Assembly (NCBI RefSeq): GCF_041296385.1
Contig: NC_091015.1
Span: 58,532,345 to 58,596,344 of the forward strand
Origin: Aphelocoma coerulescens
Taxonomy: Eukaryota; Chordata; Aves; Passeriformes; Corvidae
DNA: 64,000 nucleotides
Reading direction: 5' to 3'
Under the pieces are notes generated by a model. That model made no database searches. It saw nothing but the letters and a program-made list of their open reading frames with translations, and had not been told where the DNA came from. Below are positions 9,106 through 23,232 of this stretch, in pieces (positions within the stretch are counted from its first letter, which is position 1; each line of letters opens with the position of its first letter). Made by a program: the position numbers and the translations under genes.

Positions 9106-12100
9106 TAAAAGATCAGCAATGTATACATTCTGGTTTTTCTGTTTTATTTGATCACATGCTATAAGAAAAATTATAAATGTGATTCATACAACATTGGTTA
9201 AAAAAATCATCTTAATCTTCATGTTTTCTGTGTCCAAATGATGTTTCTTTATATAGTTTTGTTACTAAATCTGACTTGGCATTTGAGAACATGCTGTGAA
9301 TATAGGTATGCTAGACAAATTTTTTAAAAATTGAATAGAATCTTTATGAACACGGTTTCCTTCATCTGGGCAGATTTCTTGTTTATTATTTCATTTATTT
9401 GTACATTATACATCATTTGCATTTTATTTTTTTTAATATTTAAAAAATATTTTTCAGTCTACAGTCTTGTAGTTTTTACATTTTAATTATACAAAAGGTC
9501 ACTTTAAAAAATTGCACGAATTCTAAGCTTAATAGCCCTGTATGTTATTCCTGCATTTTGTATAGGTAATATTTATTTTGAGAGAATCATTGCAAGATGA
9601 CTGTTACTTGTCATCTTTTTGAAGAGGCTATTTCATACTGAAAATATAAGTTATTGAAACATACAGTATATATTCTGGATGAAACCTAGTTTTTTTACAT
9701 GTAAACAAAAGATATGTTTTTTATCCCCTATATGACTGAAAAATTTTGCTCCAGGTAGAGGGGAGGAAGATATTTACACAAAGTCTGTTCATCAGTTTTG
9801 CTTTTAAGCCGTTCTTGAAATGTTTTAAGTGAAGATATCCCATGTATTAAAAATCTCAATGCAATATATTTAAATGAATATTTTACTTACAATATGACTA
9901 GTTCTGTTTCCAGCAGAGATGGGGTTGCTATCTTTGTAAACAGATAGAATCTATTTATATTACATGAGGCCATCAGAATGTAAGAATTTGGAAAGAAAAT
10001 TATTTCCACAGCAGCCAGTTTATCAGATTCACTGCATTGCTTTTTGCCTTCATTTCCTATATTATAAGTAGATACTAGCTCAGTTAAATCCAAGGAATGA
10101 TTAGTCATGCCTTATGTTCCTGCTGGAGGTGGTTTCTCTGATGGATTAGCATAAGATCTGGGAAAAATTAGGACAGTTACAAGTTGCTATTCTTTCAGAA
10201 AGGGTTTCTATATGTTCCTTCTAATATCCTGTGAAGATAGGTCATTGCAGTCATTTGAATACTGAAATGTAATTCTTAAAGGTTGGGTTTGGGCTTAAAA
10301 AAAGAGGAAGGAGAAGAAAAGCTACATGCAGAATCAGGATGGTAAATGGATATCATGGATGTCTCAGACTTGGATGTCATTTGCTTTAAAGAATTTTGAG
10401 TAACACATTATGTTCAGATGAAGTCTTAGCAAGGAAGTTGGGATAATAAATGTAAATTGAAAGGAGAGCTGATCATGTAAATTTTCCTGAGTTGGCTTGC
10501 TTGTTTGTTTTTGAAGATAAAGGTTGGAACAGATTGAGTCGTGGTTATTATTTGCGGTCTGAGTCACAGAGCAAAAAGAACAAATGTCTGGGTCCTGAAA
10601 CACTTATATATTCTTAATGGTTTCTATGCATGTTGAGACATTTAAGTAAATTCACACACATACCCATGAGAAAAGTTTTGAGAATGCAGGCCCAAACTGC
10701 TCACAGTTTGAATTTTCAGCAAAGGAATTCAAATGCTGAATGTGACATTGTCCCTTTGAAAATAATCATAAAAGAGAAAATAATTTTGAGAAATAAATCT
10801 GTTGAATTACACTACAGTTGCTCCCTACAGGAGGTGAATGAGAATGGTTCCACTGGCTGTGGTAACTTTCACTGTGTTAGTTTGGGACTTGGCAAACACA
10901 GAGAACACAATAAACATAAATATGATGTGGATGAATAAGCAGTTTGGAACTGGAGGATTATCTGGAGAACAAAAACTTGTTGTTTTCTCCCAATAAAACA
11001 GTAGACTGATCAGTTTTGCAATTGCAGTCTACTTCCAGGTAAGATAAAAGTCAATATTCTATTACATTCACTAAAGAAAACATCTTAAAATTCCCCCCCT
11101 ACATTTTGTATTTGAGTTTTCCAGCTCATTAAAAGCATGTACGTTAAAGATCTGTTTCATAATTTATATATGTTTTCTTCTTTTTTGTTAAAACACAGAA
11201 GATTTTCAGAGTTTGAGGGACCAATTGTGCTGGTCTGTCAAAAAATCAAACTTCACTTAGTTGTTTTATATATTGTTTATGTTCCTATGTTTAAGTATAC
11301 TTCAAGAGCTCTGAGTTTCCAAGCTATGCAGCTTGGATTATCCCAATTAAAGAAGGTTCTTCATTTGCTGGTGGGATTTTAGGATAGTAAGTGTACTAAC
11401 TAAGAAGTTTGCCAGCAGTTTTGAATACCATACCATTTCTGGTGAATAGAAAAATTCTGTAACTTTTGGTGTATTTTAGATAGATACAAGCGATCCTAGC
11501 GGAAATACTTTGAGGGAGTAAGATTGGAAAAGTGTTGATTTCAGACAGGAGGTAGAAAGGTAACTGAACTTGATCTTGGGCATCAAAGTTTTACAAGTTT
11601 TCTTTTTCAGTATCCTTTCTTTCCTAGATCATGATATTGTTCACCAGTGCTCATATTTGGCCCTCTGTAAACTCATATTGCAACCAGTACTGGAGATGGT
11701 TCTGTTAACCTTATGTCAGGATAAATTGAAAAGCAATGCCTGTCTGTCCAAGGAAGATGTGTAGCAGTAAAAACAAATGTGTAGATTTAAGTTATGCAGT
11801 AGACACATATTCTCAAAAGTCAGCTGGACTGGTTTAAGTATTCCCTCACCATCTTTTCATCTCTGCCTGTGGCAAAGCCAACAGAGCACCTTGTGGGATC
11901 TTCCCTACTCTGTTCCCCAGTCTGATTTGTCTGGAATAATCTCAGACTGGTCCTGCAGCAACACCCAGGGCTCACAGATGTGTGCCAGAGAATGAATGAA
12001 TGCCTGTCCTGGGCGGTGAGGGTCTGCCTGTATGGGGGGCAGTGGTGGAGGAGGAAATACAAGAAAACCCATCTATTTCTTAGCACAGTGTGTTTAGCCT

Positions 12101-15100
12101 GAGCACGTATAGCTCATGTCAAAATACTAGGGAAGACGAGGAAATTGTTGATTTCAGCTTGGATAAACAGCTCAAGTGCAAGCCTGTAGGGGAATGGATG
12201 TGTGCTTCATTTAAAATTGCAGATCAGCATGTTTTATAATGCTTAATTAATTTAAATGCTAGTCTGAAATAATACATTTGAAATGGAATTAACAGTATGC
12301 AACTGCAAAAAGCCTCTGATCTGGAAAAATAGTAATTTCTGGCCTGTTACTTTGTGTCCTTTCAGTACAATTTAAACATGCAGATTAAAACATTTTTACT
12401 CTATAGTAAATGTCATTATAGATGGCTGTATCTTACATACATAATTTCTGATCTGTTTGATACAGTTTTTGATCTTTCAGATGACAACTGTGGCCATGCT
12501 GGCCAACTAATCAATTGAAATATTTTTCCAAGGCAAAACTACCTGCTTTCCCTAAGAAGTCTTCATGCATCACTGTTTATATAGTCTGTATCTGCCCAAG
12601 AGAAGAAATCTAAATTGGATGTTACCTGATTGTTGATTGGATGTTACCTGATTGAAAGTGCCAGCTTAAACTTTCTAAAACCTTACTTGAAGAGCTGGTA
12701 TCATCAGAGGCTGCCTTTTCTCCAAAATGTATTAATTAGCCACTGCTTCTTGAGCCACATAGGAAGATTTTTGCTCTTTTGGGAGGTGGAAAATGCACGG
12801 TTGCTAGAAAATATGAGGAGAAAGACATGTTGTATATATTTAATTTAACGCCTTGTAAGTTGCAGCTATTGTTCTTAAAAACCTTAAAGCCCCTGTTTGG
12901 CTTGTAATGTTTTTAGGAAGGGGATTTTCTTGGAATACACAATGTCTTCCTTCCTGCTTTGGGAATTGAGAAGAAAATACTGAGTTGGAGGATTTTATCT
13001 ACAAAGCCAAGCCAGCCCAATGCTAGAAAATGTTAGACCTGGCAGGGTACCAAAGCTGTCTTAGAGCCTCAGGTAAAAGGGAGCTAGTCCCTTAGGACTG
13101 AGAAATAACTGAGCTCTCTTTTCTGTGTTACAAGATGCAGGCAGCCTACATTGCCACAGCAGTCTGGGAGTCCAAATACTGATTTTTAGGCTACAGAGTA
13201 AGTGCACAGAAAGCACAGATTAGCAGAATAACAACTGCTTGAACCTGTCCACCTTTACAGACTTCTGAATCATCTAAAAATAAAACTGACTCCACCCTTT
13301 GCCACCATCATAAAAACATGCTAACTTAAGTTTAGATTCAGGTATGATGTGATGGGTTAAGTCAAAATATTCTGTGGTCAGTGATGCTGTCTAAATCTCA
13401 GTGCCTACAAATGATGTGATAGGTTTCTTTGTAGGCCTTGGTCTTCCTAAAAGGCAGCAGATGAAACGGAAGAAAGCAAAGGTAATACTTGCCATGCTCC
13501 ATGTTCTAAGATGTGGAGTCAGTAAGACATTTATACCTCAGTTCATACCTCAGCACCTTACTGCATCCTGAGATTGAGAAGTAGGTAGTGTGAGGAATAT
13601 GACTATGGAGGAATAAACTACAGACCAGGAATACCTTGCAATGGAGACTTTTCTTAAAAGGGGACAAGACCCTATGAGGAAAGGAGCATACTGTGCATTC
13701 TTCAGAAGCAGCCAAACTTACACTTTTTTTGTAACCTGACACTTGAGCATTGGAAGCAATCCATATTTCTCCTTTACATATGAAGTTACTTCTCCGACTG
13801 CCTCACTCATACCAAGGAGAGACTGAAGCATGTCTAAGCACAGGGTCTCCTACATATCTGATGTATTTCATCAAAATTTTCAGAAGGGGCTGTTGAAGCA
13901 TTTATCAGTGTTATGCATCAAGCAGAGTTCTGATCAGATAGTGTGTGATGTGTTGCCTTGTCTCTATGCTGGCAGTGTCCTAAGACTTCTGCTGGAATTT
14001 AGGAGGTCTACTAAAAATGTTTGTGGTGGGTTTTCCCATTTCCCCTTTATTTTTGTTGGCAGGCCTGCTTCTCAAGAGTTCTGTATCACAGAAGGACTGA
14101 TAAATGCAGCAGTCCTTACAGTTCTTCAGCATTCAACAGGCCCGAATTACAATACCTAAAACCATCCAAGAATCCAGATTAGAGGTGGCAGGTAGACATG
14201 GAGAACATGTGGGGGCATTGCTGCTCATCCTTCGCTGCACTCCACAAACACGGTGCATTGCTGTTCTCAGGCTGGCTGTCAGCAGTGACCCTGTTCTTCT
14301 GCCACCTTCAGATGACCAGACACAGCAAAAGGCCTGGGCTGGATCAGCCCTTAGCATGTCAGGAGGTGTGTGGAGAACTGCAGGTCAGTGCAGTGATGGA
14401 TTGCATGCCGAAGTTACTCCTGCTTGTGGTTGTTACCCAGCACTTTAACTTCACTGCAGTAGTAGTGAACACACTCCCACTAACAAGGTGTGTAGGAGAG
14501 ATAGAGAGGTTGTGTATTCAAAAATAGAAGGGCTAGAAACATGTGTCAGCACCTTTCACACAGATGTATGATGGATTCATAGCCCATCCAAGCTAGGAGT
14601 GTCATCTAGACATGGATATCTCACTGTTACGTAGTGATGTAGGTGAACAGGGCCACCAGGGTCTGGTTTGACAGCAGTTTTCATTCCAAAGTCACCCTGC
14701 ATTTGGCAGCAACTGCTATACAACCAAGAAGAGTCCAAAAACCAAATAGGATGCATCAAAATAACAATATTTCTCTAAATTCTGTTTGGGGATGAAGTAT
14801 GTAGGGGTTGCTTCTGCATAAATATAAAACTTTCTTCTGATTTTAAACTGAAAACTAGTATTTTAAGCACAACAAAAATCATCACTGGACAGCAAAAACT
14901 TCCATTAAATAAAATTTTCAGAATAGATACTGAATTCACAGTGTCTTATATTGTACCTGATTAAGTTTTTCCATGTGTTGTCTGTAGAACAATTGTTACT
15001 TGTTCAAAGCAAAGAGCAAAGATGACATTCGGTCATATATAACCAGTTACAATACCAGTATTTGAGGTCATTTGTTGTAGTTCTCAGAAGAGCAATCAGA

Positions 15101-18100
15101 AAAATTATATGAGGAGTCTGATCACTATAAAAAAGATTAGCAAGTTGAGTGATGCCTTAGGAGACCTCATCATTTTGAATGCAGCTCATGGGAAAAAAAA
15201 TCCAATAAAGTTATCAGGTACCATATGCTAAAGTACTTACCTTCAGTGCATATCCACCCACTATCAAAACATGAGCCTCTCCACCTTAAATTTCAGCTTG
15301 GACTTTGCATGCCATACACAAGCCTTAGAGCAAGAGATGTTTTAAATAAATAATGTCTTGTTGTTTGTGTATACAGTGCTCCTTTGCTGAGATCTGTGTA
15401 CTTACTGGGCAGATCATAAAGCAAGGGGAAAAAAAAGCCCCTTAACAATAAACAGTACAAGGTAAAAAACTCACCTTATTTGTCCCCAAACTTGAAGGAC
15501 CATGTAACTACATACCTTTATGTCTAGAGGTGAGTCAAGGGCAGCAGGTGTGGGTGTGGGGAATATACAGTGTTTCATGCGGCAAAATACCAGATTTAGA
15601 CATAACTTGGGAAGTTTATCCTGATTTTAAAAACTGAGTTACAGTGTACCTGAAGCTGTCCCCCTATACTGTTTGCAAGAGAGATCAGAGACAAGACTCT
15701 GAATAGGACAAAGAAAAGAAACACTGAATAATAACTTTTTTCTACATGTTCTATCTACTGTATTCCATACAAGGAACTCAAAGCATCTGACTGATAATCA
15801 TCTTGTCAACTGTTGGAGGGGAAAAAATGGCAAAATTTCCTCTTTCACAGCACTTTTGCATTGAAGTCCACAAGATTTGGTTGTGCTTTGCTTCTGTTAT
15901 ACCGTCAGGAACAGTGGTCACGGTGGGATAGGACGGTTTGCAGCAGCAGCTTTTGTGGTCACACTCTGTCAAGTATGAAATAGTTTGCATACCATGAGGG
16001 GCACCTGTAACACATGCCTTGAGTGTTCTGCCTTTTGTAAGAAGCAGGTACTTAGAGTAGAAGAGCTACAATTTTTTCACCCTCCCTACAAACACCCCAT
16101 CTCCTCAAGGCAGTAGTTTTTTGGATATTATCAATGACTCGATTGTCCGCATAAAGTAGTATTTGAAGAATCAGATGAAGGTAATAGACTGAATGGGTAC
16201 ATTTCCTGTGATGCTCCTGTGTTTTACTACAACCTGCTACTGTGGTCAGGAGAGTCAAAAGCTCTGGTAACAGCTGGGCAAGCTAATGACAGAGAACTGA
16301 AGTTAGAGAACTAAAGCTCTCACTCACTACCTGCATTCAAAATACGCAGGCTGAACTCAGACCAGTAGGTAAATCTGCAACTGCTTGCCTGGGCTCCCCT
16401 GGGGTGGTTATTTTCAGTGACAGCAAATTGTCTGTCTTGATATTAAGAACAAATCTGCAACCCTGATATATGGTGTTTGTGTTATGTAAAAATATCAAAA
16501 TGAATTCTAAAAGGACTAGGAACCAAGTCTGTGCTAAAGATAAAAAACAGGTGTCTCGATTGCTTTCGCTCCCAAGTCATCTCCTGGACTTCACAAAAAA
16601 AGACTAATCAAAACTGCAGTGTTCCCATTTGCATTCTGACAAGTAAGCATCTGTCAAAAGCAACAGGCTGGTTTGGGGGGGGGGAAATTGCTGGGCAACT
16701 TAAAGCCACATGAGCTCTGTGGGATACACATAGAGAGGTGGGAGCCATTTTGTGGTAGAGCTCTTCAAGTGAAAGGGAATCTGTGGTATTACCCTTTCCA
16801 TTTCGCAGAAATACAAGTCAGAACAAAACATGCCTGCCCTCTATGTGGGAAGCTCTTGTAAACCCCAAAGGAAGGTTGTGAGAGTGTTTTGTGGGATGTG
16901 TAGTTCTCTTCTTGAGAATAATCAGCACAAAGGGAAATGGAGCTTCCAAATAAAACACACTGCATGCATTTAACTCCTTTGCCTAAATCTAGGGCTGAAG
17001 ACAGAGTAGCTTTATTTCACAGCTTACCAGTATATGGAGCAAACTGGATACCAGGACATGTATTCTTCTCCTACAGTCACTGAAATCAAAATAATTATTA
17101 AAAAAATACAGCAGCTATCACTGGGACACGTGCAGCCCTTTACATCTATGAGGATGCTTGTTACAAGTATGTGGTTACAGAGACATGTAAGAGGAACAGC
17201 TAACCTTGAAAAGACTCATCCAGCTCTCATCCTTGCTGGAGCAAAGGTCAGTTTGTGTACACAAGCAGATCTGTGTCATAACAGCCCTCCTCAAGGTACT
17301 TAGGTGCCTCTTGGGGGAGAATAATCTCTTAGAATCACTAAGGCAGCAGTCCCAATTCTTGTCTGCTTTCCTGGACAGCATCACATATGGGTGTTTTTCT
17401 CATCCCACATTTACATTTCCTCTACTATTATTCTATATTATTATATGCTGGGGAGATGATTCTGCCCCTTTACTCCACTCTGGTGAGGCCCTGCCTGGAA
17501 TGCTGCATCCAGCTCTGGGGTCCCCAGCACAGGAAGGACATGGACCTGGTGGAGTCCAGAGGAGGCCACCAAGATGGTCCGAGGGATGGAGCACATCTCC
17601 TGCAAGGAAAGGCTGAGACAATAGAGATGGTTCAGCCTGGAAAAGAGACAGCTTAGGGGAGACCTAATTGCAGCCTTCCAGTACCTGAAGGGAGCCCACA
17701 AGAAAGACAGAGAGACACATTTTACAAGAGCACATAGTGACAAGCCAAGGAGGAATGGATTCAAACTGAGAGTAGGTTTAGGCTAGATATTAAAAAGAAA
17801 TTCTTTGCCGTGAGAGTAGTGAGGCACTGGAACAGGTTGCTCAGAGAAATCGTGGCTGCACCATTCCTGGAGGTGCTCAAGATCAGGTTGTATGGGACTT
17901 TGATCAACCTGGTCTAGTGAAAGGTGTCCCTGCCCATGGCAGGGGCGTTGGAACTGCATGATCTCTGAGATCCCTTTCCAACCTAAGCCATTCTATGATT
18001 TTGGTCTTTGCTTTTTATTTGCATTGTTTGATGTTAAGTAAATAGAGTAAATTAAGGGAGAATTGTCTGAGATGCTGTTAAAAAAACCCACAACCAATTA

Positions 18101-19206
18101 AGTTTACTTAAAGGGTTTTTTTTTTTTTTGACTGCTACATATTATTATCACTCTAATATGAAATAATTCCTTTTTGTTTCCCAGAATCTTGCTCTCTGAT
18201 ATTCTGATTTTCATAGCTTGTATGTTGCCACAATATTGTAATACTATTTTAAAGTATTTTTTTATAAAATGACCTGGGTTTTAAAAAACAAAAATAACAA
18301 AGCCACCAATGAACTACTACTACTTGTCAGTAGTCCTTCCTATTTCAAGCAGAATGGGTGCCCTCTGCAGGTAACTGTTTTCAGATGAGGATTTTGGATG
18401 TGTGCCCCCTTTTATTTCCGAGTGGCAAGGTCTTTGCAGGACTGACCTGTACTATTCTGTGTGTTTTAAAATTGATACTGCAATCCTGGATGCAGATCCC
18501 AGCAAACAAATGGCACTGAGATGCAAGTGCACCAAGCAGCTGGTTTGCATCTGAATATGATTTTTCCCTAAAGTGTGGGTGTGAGGGGTGGAGTTGGGTG
18601 GGTGTTGAAGTAAATATTTTTCCAGCAATTTGACAGTGTTTTCATTGTTGGGTTGTTGGTCTTTTTTTTTTTTAATCTTGGTTCATGGCAAGAAGACGAT
18701 AAGGTTGTAGTCTGCCTGCCACCAGCATGGAATGAACAGACAAAAAGGATGCAGTCTAAACACTGCTGAGAAGGCATCTTGCTCGCTTAGAGAGGTCATT
18801 GTGTCTTCCACCTTTTTTCTTTTTCTCTACAGACAGTCGTGCCTATGCAGGTTACAGCGTTCAAGGTCTCCGAGTGCACTGTGTGAAGAGGGAGCTGAGT
18901 GCCTCTCTGAGGCCAAGTGCAGTGGAACAGCCATTTCTCCAGCTCTGTAGCACAGGGTTTGCTCAGTGACACTCTAGGACAATGTGTAGGGAGAGGAGGA
19001 GAGAAACAGGGATGCTGGTGAGGTCTGAGCTGCACTTATGTCACATTGGTAGTAAAAGAGCCCTGCAGCTGGGCAGCAGCAGCAGCACAGCGAGTCTGGG
19101 GAGCAGGAGAGTATGTGGGGAGCAGCCAAAGACATTGGCTACCTGCCTTTTGGAGAGAGGGATGACTTGCTGGCAGCAGCTGAACCCAACTGCAACTGTA
19201 ATCTGA
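9106..19206. other. CLASP2-UBP1 intergenic interval
   Basis: About 10 kb of AT-rich DNA between the CLASP2 3' end and the alternative UBP1 exon. Apart from the CR1 copy at 17430-18001 and homopolymer tracts (for example poly-T at about 18118-18129), I see no gene. The frames of 60-140 codons here carry no recognisable domain. Confidence 0.5.
17430..18001 (+). mobile_element. CR1 LINE 3' fragment
   Basis: Typical avian CR1 3' end: the GGTGAGGCC...CAGCTCTGGGGTCC block, then TTCAGCCTGGAAAAGAGA, then AGGCACTGGAACAGGTTGC, and the terminal CCTTTCCAACCTAAGCCATTC followed by TATGATTTT. Many substitutions show it is old. The left boundary is approximate. Confidence 0.9.
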
Positions 19207-19247
19207 ACTTGTGTATTTGTTTTCTTTCCTATCTCCTATCACTGCAG

Positions 19248-19364
19248 TGACCATCTCTTAGCTGAGCACAATGCTTCACCTCATCCCAAAATGCTTTTCT
19301 GGCACAGCCAACCTGAACATTATCCCCACCACCAGTATCCCACCAGTAACAACAGCTACCTGCG
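19248..19364 (+). CDS. UBP1: UBP1 alternative first coding exon (TFCP2L1-like N-terminus)
   Basis: A candidate exon not part of the usual UBP1 model. It has a strong pyrimidine tract and acceptor (ACTGCAG at 19241-19247) and a consensus donor CG|GTAAGT at 19364/19365. ATG at 19291 (A at -3) opens 24 codons plus two bases, starting MLFWHSQPEHY and ending NNSYL. The trailing CG joins the first T of UBP1 exon 2 (33532) to give Arg, reading [15 protein letters not shown]. As I recall, human TFCP2L1 begins MLFWHTQPEHY and continues [15 protein letters not shown] across the same position. The phase (2) equals that of the usual exon 1 (24179-24291). It would replace the 37-residue UBP1 leader. The acceptor suggests a further 5' non-coding exon, not located; alternatively the promoter lies just upstream. 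The frame stays open upstream to 19207. Confidence 0.82.
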
Positions 19365-22300
19365 GTAAGTGAAGAATGGGGGTGACTTTTAATCATAATA
19401 ATAATAATGATAATGCTGTAATACACAAGAATGCAGACTGTATGTGCAACCTTTGCTAATTCACAAGTTGAAGCCGTCAAATAGAGCTGGTGATTTGAAA
19501 ATAATTGGAGCAGTAGAGTCAACATGGTGGAGGTTTACTTTACTATAGCCCTACAATTTTCACAAGCCATGGCACTGTACGTGCATGCTACTAACAGTGT
19601 TAGGAATGTTTTACTGCTTAACATGATGTTCACAGATGTGTTTTGTTTGTTTGTTTGGGGTTTTTAAATTACATTTGCAGTCTGTAGATAAAATTCTGTT
19701 TATATGAAATAATATAGACTTAGAAAAACCTTGATGTCTCACATCTACTTTGATTATTTGCTGAAGCTCAACTGATCTGCAGGACCAGGGTTACGGGCTG
19801 CTTGTCATACCAGTGCAGGCTAAATGCTTTGCATTGAAATTCTGATGCAATATACAGCTTATTGCATCAGCATATTCCTGTGAGCTATGAACCTACTTTA
19901 CCTCTTCATGATTGAAATATTATTTGTGTACAGTATTCAAATTTTCTTCTAATTAAAAATGATTGTGCTTTGACAAGAGCTAGTCTCATAGATTCCAGAT
20001 AATCTTGATGTTAATTAAGTTTCAATTTATAATGCGGTTCACTCTTTGTATTAAACTTTAGCTTACTACTTTTTGGCTAAATACAATTACACAAACATGA
20101 TACTGTTTAATCATTTATCTTGATGCGGCTCTTCCTATATTGGTAGCCTCACAAACCTATTGCTGCATCTCAGCATTACTAGTTCTCTTGCAGAATTGTT
20201 GAGTACCACGTTTTTATTAGAAATGCGTTAAGTTTTAGATTTCAAATCAAACAAACCAACCAAAAAGAAATTCACAGGAATTGAGGCTATATTTGGGTTC
20301 CAAAGTATGAAACTAATGAAACTGCAGTGGAGTTTTATAAAATCAATCCACCTCAGTACAAAGGTGAGAGTGATTTGAAATTTAGATTGGCTAAGACAAA
20401 TAGACAGCAAACAGTGCTGTTTCTATTGACTTAAGCAATAAAGCAGAAATGAAGGACAGGTGCTTGAGTTCCCTGACGCAGTCTTGTTTACAAGTGACAT
20501 GCATGGCTCCCAGTGCAAAAGGAACCAAACCACAAGGGAAAGTGAGGGTGTCCACTCACTCCTCCAGTCTTCCCTTCTTCAGCCTCTGTTCAGCCTTGAG
20601 GAGGTTGGTCCCCTCACAGCTTTTCTCAGGGCCTGTTTTCACCATGTCCTTGCCTTTCCTTTCCTTGCCTTTGCTTCCCTGTATTTGCTTCTATTTTCCC
20701 ACCCTTATCTAAAAATCTGCCATTTGAGTCCCTCTGAAGTTGCTCTTCCCACACACTTTTGAGCACCTGCCTTTAGGCTTGGATGGTTGCCTGCATCTGT
20801 GTTTTGGTATTGAAATACAGCATAGGGGGGACCCTTCCATCACTTACAGGCTGTGTACAGGAGCTGATCTCTAACGAGATTGCCCCTTGAGGCCAACTAC
20901 CTTGAGGACAAAGAACACAAACCAGGTCAGGCACAAGGCTTCAGTCTGGTCTTAATCACTGAGTTGCTTGGCTCTGTCCTCCGGGCTTCACCTTTAGTGA
21001 AACACCACACCTCAGTCCCACATCTGGACATCAGTAAGGCTGATAGAGAAGAAGCATCCTCAGGGGAGGATGCCAGCATTAGTGATAAGCAGATGGAGAA
21101 ATGAGTGTCCCAGGATTCACACATCCCAGCAGAACTGTACTTGGAATGCTTTTTTTGCAGATCTATTGGCAAAATCAGGCTCCCACTGCCTGCACTTGCT
21201 CTCCATTGTATCACGTCTCCAGTTCCCGTTACTGGGTCTGCAAAAGCGGAATGGCAGGGCCACAGGCAGTGTCATCTCTGACAGGCTAGACTTGTGGATC
21301 TGGCCTGCTCAGAGGGTCAGAGAACCAATTTGCGTGCATTGCTGATCCTCAGCTGAGGATCTGAGAATGGGACTGATCAAAGAACCTGCCCCAAAGAAAG
21401 AAACTGTACTTTGAAAACAGCAAAAACCAAACAACACACACCTCTACAGAAAACTTGTTGTGAATGAGCCAGGGATACAAATAACACTAAAGAAAAAAAT
21501 ATATTCACTTTAATACTCATATTTTAACAGAAAAATGGCATTTTGTGTCCAAAAATAGCTAAAGATAACATCTTCAGAAATACTAGCAGTCAGTTTGTTT
21601 ATCATGGACAAGCTACAGCCAGCTTTGAAGACTGAAATGCAAGAGGATCGGTTTCATTGTATCCACTCAAGATACCCTCAGGAATGGTTGGAATTTATGT
21701 CACAAGCAAACAATTCCCAGTATAAAAATCACAAATTTATGATCTTATAACTGCTATGTAGCTATGTTAGCATAGGTCTAGTAAGCAGATAAACCAGTTT
21801 TGCTATGCATAAATCAAACTGTATGTGGCCTCTCTGTCTTATCTGTCAGAAGTAGAAAGTGCACTACTTTTAGTTTCCCACAAACCTTCTTTTGTAAATC
21901 TCACAAAAATGGGGTTCAGTGTTATTTCTGCTGCCTTTTCACAAAGTCCACTTTAGTTCTACACAAGGTCTGACTTCTCATTTAAAACCCTAATCCTTCA
22001 AAGATACAAAGTTAGCTTAAACTCTTAACTACTACTGTTGTATGCTGAGTAATGCCTACTAATTTATCAAGTGGACCATAAACATCTCATAATAGTGAAT
22101 GAAATGAATAAATGCCATCATTTGGGTTGTTGACATTTTCAGAAGTGCTATTTCAATCACAATAGTAAATGAATGAAATCAGGGTATTGTTGTCATCTTG
22201 TCAGGCTTAAAAAGAGGAATTTTGCCTGTGGTAGTTCTTCTCACTAAAAGCTGTAACACGGTAGCTAGTGCCTATGCTAGTGGCTTGTCTATGAGCCCAT

Positions 22301-22744
22301 GCCCTTTTCATAGATTTCACTTTTTCTAAGCTTCCCCTTACATGCAGATGAACTGTTCATCTGTCCCCAGATAGGCAGAGAACTCTTACAGCAATTACAG
22401 CAGCAGAAATACCAGTACCTTTTTTTTTGAGAAGTTGGCAGTCATATTTTAACTTACAAACTGCCTTTAAAGATCATAAATCATGGTCTGTGCAGTTCTC
22501 TTTATCTTTGAGGATGCCATATGCACATTTTGAACAACAGCTAGTATTTTGTTAACCATTAATGAACTTAGGGCCTTCCTACAAAACTTGCAATTGCAAA
22601 ACTTGTGCAATTGTACTTCAAGCATGTTACTCTAGGATCAAAATGCACTTCTTCTCTAGTTTGTTTTCTGGACATGACATTTTAATGAAATGACTCATAA
22701 AATTATATAAGTGTCCTCTGAATTATTATATATGAGGGTTTTTT
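19365..22744. other. Interval between alternative UBP1 exon and promoter-proximal CR1
   Basis: If the alternative exon is used, this is UBP1 intron. A short ATA/AAT repeat lies at about 19394-19408. No other exon, RNA gene or repeat recognised. Confidence 0.5.
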
Positions 22745-23118
22745 TGAGCATGGAGAGGGGCCCTCATCAATATCTATCACTGTCTGAAGGGAGGGTGTCA
22801 AGATGACAGAGCCAGGCTCTTCTTGGTGGAGCCAAGCAATAGGATGAGAAAGGCAGTGGGCACAGGAAGTTCCACCTGAATATGAGGAAGAACTCCTTTA
22901 CTGTGTGATTGAACACTGGAACAGATTGCCCACAGAGGCTCTGGAGTCTCCCTCACTGGAGACATTCAAGAACCACCTGGATGCAGTTCTGTGCCATGTG
23001 CTCCACGATGACCCTGTCTGAGCAGGGAGTCACAGATGACCCGCTGTGGTCCCTTCCAACCTGACCCTTGTGTTCCTTGTGGATCCCTTCCAACTCAGAA
23101 TATTCCGTGATTCTGTGG
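22745..23118 (+). mobile_element. CR1 LINE 3' fragment next to the UBP1 promoter
   Basis: The order GGGCCCTCATCAATATCTAT, GAAGGGAGGGTGTCAAGATG, GGAAGTTCCACCTGAATATG, CACTGGAACAGATTGCCCAC and the end CCCTTCCAACTCAGAATATTC...GATTCTGTG is that of CR1. It ends about 360 bp before the CRE of the UBP1 promoter. Confidence 0.9.
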
Positions 23119-23159
23119 GGTTTGGGTATTTTCCTGGGAAGGCTCCTCGGTGTTCTCTG

Positions 23160-23232
23160 GAAGAATGAGCCATGCAACGGTTGGGGTTGGGAAGGGACCT
23201 TAAAGCTTATCTCGTTCCAGCCCCCCAGCCCG
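23160..23232 (-). mobile_element. Short inverted CR1 3' tail
   Basis: GGTTGGGGTTGGGAAGGGACC followed by TTAAAGCTTATCTCGTTCCAG and a C run is the reverse complement of a CR1 3' end. It lies head-on to the copy at 22745-23118 and touches the CpG island. Confidence 0.6.

Noticed and set aside
14104..14527. Overlapping frames of about 110 codons between CLASP2 and UBP1
   Set aside because: Two frames of equal quality overlap, neither with a domain or splice context.
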